Origin: Novosphingobium sp.
Lineage (GTDB): Bacteria > Pseudomonadota > Alphaproteobacteria > Sphingomonadales > Sphingomonadaceae
Reading direction: 5' to 3'
DNA: 5,405 nt
NCBI GenBank assembly: GCA_030830245.1
Contig: JAURNJ010000344.1
Location: 1 to 5,405 of the forward strand
The first letter of the stretch is position 1. Each line of letters starts with the position of its first letter. The position numbers and the translations under genes were made by a program. The notes below the pieces were generated by a model that saw only the letters and a list, made by a program, of their open reading frames with translations, searched no databases and was not told the DNA's origin. Shown here piece after piece: positions 5,404-5,405 of the stretch.

Positions 5404-5405
5404 AC

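Noticed and set aside
1..5405. CRISPR array, tRNA/rRNA genes, insertion sequences or attachment sites
   Set aside because: No spaced direct repeats, cloverleaf-like sequence, transposase motifs or terminal inverted repeats were seen by reading both strands.

Overview
The window is a GC-rich, densely packed stretch of bacterial chromosome (or large plasmid) with five protein-coding genes, one of them cut by the left edge. The gene types suggest an alphaproteobacterium, most likely a sphingomonad (Novosphingobium/Sphingobium-like): a spinster-type MFS transporter and an ACMSD/decarboxylase-type amidohydrolase sit beside a Rieske-type oxygenase. That placement is inferred from family recognition, not from a phylogenetic marker.

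Layout, left to right: (1) the 5' end of a gene on the minus strand, running off the left edge, whose N-terminus looks like a Rieske ring-hydroxylating oxygenase large subunit; (2) an amidohydrolase-2 family protein on the minus strand, directly upstream of the oxygenase gene and 5 bases from it, probably co-transcribed and translationally coupled; (3) a 116-base divergent control region with a perfect TTGACA element inside an inverted repeat; (4) a spinster-like MFS transporter on the plus strand; (5) an atypical NAD(P)-binding SDR/epimerase-like protein on the minus strand, converging on the transporter with a 4-base overlap of the two stop codons; (6) a 65-base divergent spacer; (7) an acetyl-CoA hydrolase/transferase family protein on the plus strand; (8) a 127-base AT-richer tail with a palindrome and, at the extreme right edge, a strong ribosome-binding site that probably serves a further plus-strand gene outside the window.

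Together the genes read as part of an accessory catabolic locus: uptake (MFS), ring oxygenation (Rieske), metal-dependent C-C or C-N bond chemistry such as decarboxylation (amidohydrolase), and CoA-ester handling (CoA-transferase family). The SDR has no obvious step. The substrate cannot be read from the sequence. The most notable points are that both the SDR and the CoA-transferase-like protein appear to lack the canonical catalytic residues of their families, and that the divergent promoter carries an operator-like palindrome over its -35 element.
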